A stretch of DNA of 64,000 bases from Actinoplanes sichuanensis. Its GTDB lineage: Bacteria; Actinomycetota; Actinomycetes; Mycobacteriales; Micromonosporaceae. Position 1 is the stretch's first letter. Each line of letters opens with the position of its first letter. Of this stretch, positions 63,022 through 64,000 are shown piece by piece. The notes beneath the pieces are model-generated. The model made no database searches. It worked only from the letters and a program-made list of their open reading frames with translations, and had not been told where the DNA came from. Both the position numbers and the translations under genes were made by a program. The stretch lies in NCBI RefSeq assembly GCF_033097365.1, contig NZ_AP028461.1, positions 9,176,001 through 9,240,000 on the forward strand, given 5' to 3'.

Positions 63022-63836
63022 TGGCGTTCTTCGAGCACGGGCGGCCGATCGAGGTGGACGGCGGGCTGGCCGTCCGGTCCAGGCGCGGCAAGATCGGCGA
63101 GCAGTGGTGGTCCCGCCGGTTCGTGGACGTCCTGGAGGAGGTCTGTGACCCCGGCCGGCTCTCCCGCGGGCGCAGCTACGCCCGGAAGGGCCAGGTCATC
63201 GACTTCGCCCTGGCTCCGGGCCGGGTGCTGGCCCGGGTCCAGGGTTCGCGCCCGAAGCCGTATGAGGTGACCATCCGCGTCGCCGCCTACGACGACGCCC
63301 GCTGGTCGGATGTGATCGACGCCCTCGGCTCCCGGGCCCTCTACCGCGCGGCGCTGCTGGCCGGTGAGATGCCGCACGAGATCGTCGACCTCTTCACCGA
63401 GCTGGGGTTGCCGCTGTTCCCGGAGCGGCTGGACATCGACTGCAACTGCCCGGACTGGGGCGTGCCCTGCAAACACGGCTCGGCGGTGCTCTACGTGCTG
63501 GCCGAGGCGTTCGACGACGACCCGTTCCTGGTGCTGGCGTGGCGTGGTCTCGGGCGCGACGAGCTGCTCGAAGCGCTGCGCGGCACACCCGAGCCGTCCG
63601 ACGTGATCGACCCGCTGGCGATCGAGGAGGAGCCGCTGGATGCCCGGCTGGCCGATTTCTGGTCGCCGGCGATCAGCCTGGGCCGTCTGCGCGAGCGGCC
63701 GGCCCGCGGCGTCACCCCACCGGAACTACTGTTGCGGGCCCTCGATGCGCCGCCGGTGAAGGTGCGGCACGTGCCGCTCACCGACGTGCTCCGCCCGCAC
63801 TACCGTGATCTGGCGAAATCCGACGCGGAAGAGTAG
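63021..63836 (+). CDS. SWIM zinc-finger protein, partner of the SNF2 helicase
   Basis: A 271-residue protein from ATG at 63021, whose A is the last base of the helicase TGA (TGATG). The SWIM motif CxCxnCxH reads DCNCPDWGVPCKHGSAVLYV (residues ~143-162). The N-terminus has WWSRRFVDVLEEVCDPGRLS, then RGRSYARKGQVIDFALAPGR, standard for this family. The SNF2-SWIM gene pair is conserved in actinobacteria and cyanobacteria; the SWIM domain is thought to guide the helicase to nucleic acids or proteins. Confidence 0.9.
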   Translation: MAFFEHGRPIEVDGGLAVRSRRGKIGEQWWSRRFVDVLEEVCDPGRLSRGRSYARKGQVIDFALAPGRVLARVQGSRPKPYEVTIRVAAYDDARWSDVIDALGSRALYRAALLAGEMPHEIVDLFTELGLPLFPERLDIDCNCPDWGVPCKHGSAVLYVLAEAFDDDPFLVLAWRGLGRDELLEALRGTPEPSDVIDPLAIEEEPLDARLADFWSPAISLGRLRERPARGVTPPELLLRALDAPPVKVRHVPLTDVLRPHYRDLAKSDAEE

Positions 63837-63862
63837 TGGCCACGTCCACAGGTAAGGGCCGA

Positions 63863-63901
63863 GTCCATCATGGACCGATCGTGGGTTGGTCCATGATGGA
63901 C
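63863..63901. promoter_or_regulatory. Inverted repeat between the SWIM gene and the aldo/keto reductase
   Basis: GTCCATCATGGACC, 11 spacer bases, then GGTCCATGATGGAC: perfect 14-bp arms, each nearly palindromic by itself. It starts 27 nt after the SWIM stop and ends 61 nt before the next start codon. It could be a terminator stem without a T-run, or an operator for the next gene; the internal symmetry favours the latter. Confidence 0.5.
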
Positions 63902-63961
63902 GCAGCGTTACGTCACGCTACCAGGCGTGTTCATCGACAACTAGCTACGTTGGAGTGGTTC

Positions 63962-64000
63962 ATGAGCGAGATGACCTACCGGCGACTCGGCGACTCGGGC
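63962..64000 (+). CDS. Aldo/keto reductase, N-terminal fragment (window ends)
   Basis: ATG at 63962 with GGAG 8 nt upstream. The 13 codons inside the window read MSEMTYRRLGDSG, the characteristic opening of actinobacterial aldo/keto reductases (the first beta hairpin before the barrel). These NADPH-dependent enzymes reduce carbonyl substrates. The rest lies outside the window. Confidence 0.7.
   Translation, partial: MSEMTYRRLGDSG

Overview
The window reads as a chromosome segment from a high-G+C actinobacterium, most likely a Micromonosporaceae member such as Actinoplanes. This is inferred from strong codon bias, frequent GTG starts, a 14-gene nuo operon, futalosine-pathway menaquinone genes, EccE/WXG100 proteins and XRE-TPR regulators. 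It falls into two parts: a mobile accessory region (1 to about 18.5 kb) and a conserved chromosomal backbone (about 18.6 to 64 kb).

Accessory region. The right end is a replication/integration module of the kind found in actinomycete integrative elements (AICE-like): a hypothetical gene at 11531, a prim-pol primase, a DUF3987 protein, a zinc-ribbon-like protein, an excisionase and a tyrosine integrase at 17156-18316. A TraB/FtsK transfer gene and the left end are not in the window. Cargo to the left includes a membrane protein, a lamin-tail-domain secreted protein, a CutA-like protein, two XRE-TPR regulators, a Nudix hydrolase with an HTH domain, and a visibly AT-richer gene for an ApeA-like HEPN protein (probable anti-phage RNase). 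The second regulator is broken by an IS3-family element, which is itself broken by an IS30-family element. Removing each insertion with one target duplication restores the reading frame. The module also holds dense repeats: an iteron-like cluster of the octamer CGTTGACA (14636-14852), a 29-bp operator-like palindrome (11422-11450), and a 1.2-kb non-coding palindrome-rich tract (15935-17155).

Backbone 18.6-40 kb. Genes include a HAD phosphatase, a PH-domain membrane protein, a degenerate Fic-like protein, acetyl-CoA synthetase, a secreted M6 (immune inhibitor A) protease, a lipoprotein and an alpha/beta hydrolase lacking its nucleophile. A partial type VII secretion locus follows (two WXG100 proteins, an SseB-like giant, divergent eccE). 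Then come a holin-like membrane protein, RarD, an anti-sigma-type zinc-finger protein, an IclR regulator, a long-chain polyprenyl synthase and a PPOX-fold protein.

Backbone 40-64 kb. The nuoA-N operon (minus strand, tightly coupled, terminator at 40096-40122) encodes complex I. Upstream lie menaquinone genes: a geranylgeranyl-reductase/MenJ-type flavoprotein, MenG methyltransferase and MqnC. With the polyprenyl synthase near 38 kb, the region couples NADH oxidation with synthesis of the quinone that accepts its electrons. The window closes with an SNF2 helicase plus SWIM zinc-finger pair and the first codons of an aldo/keto reductase.
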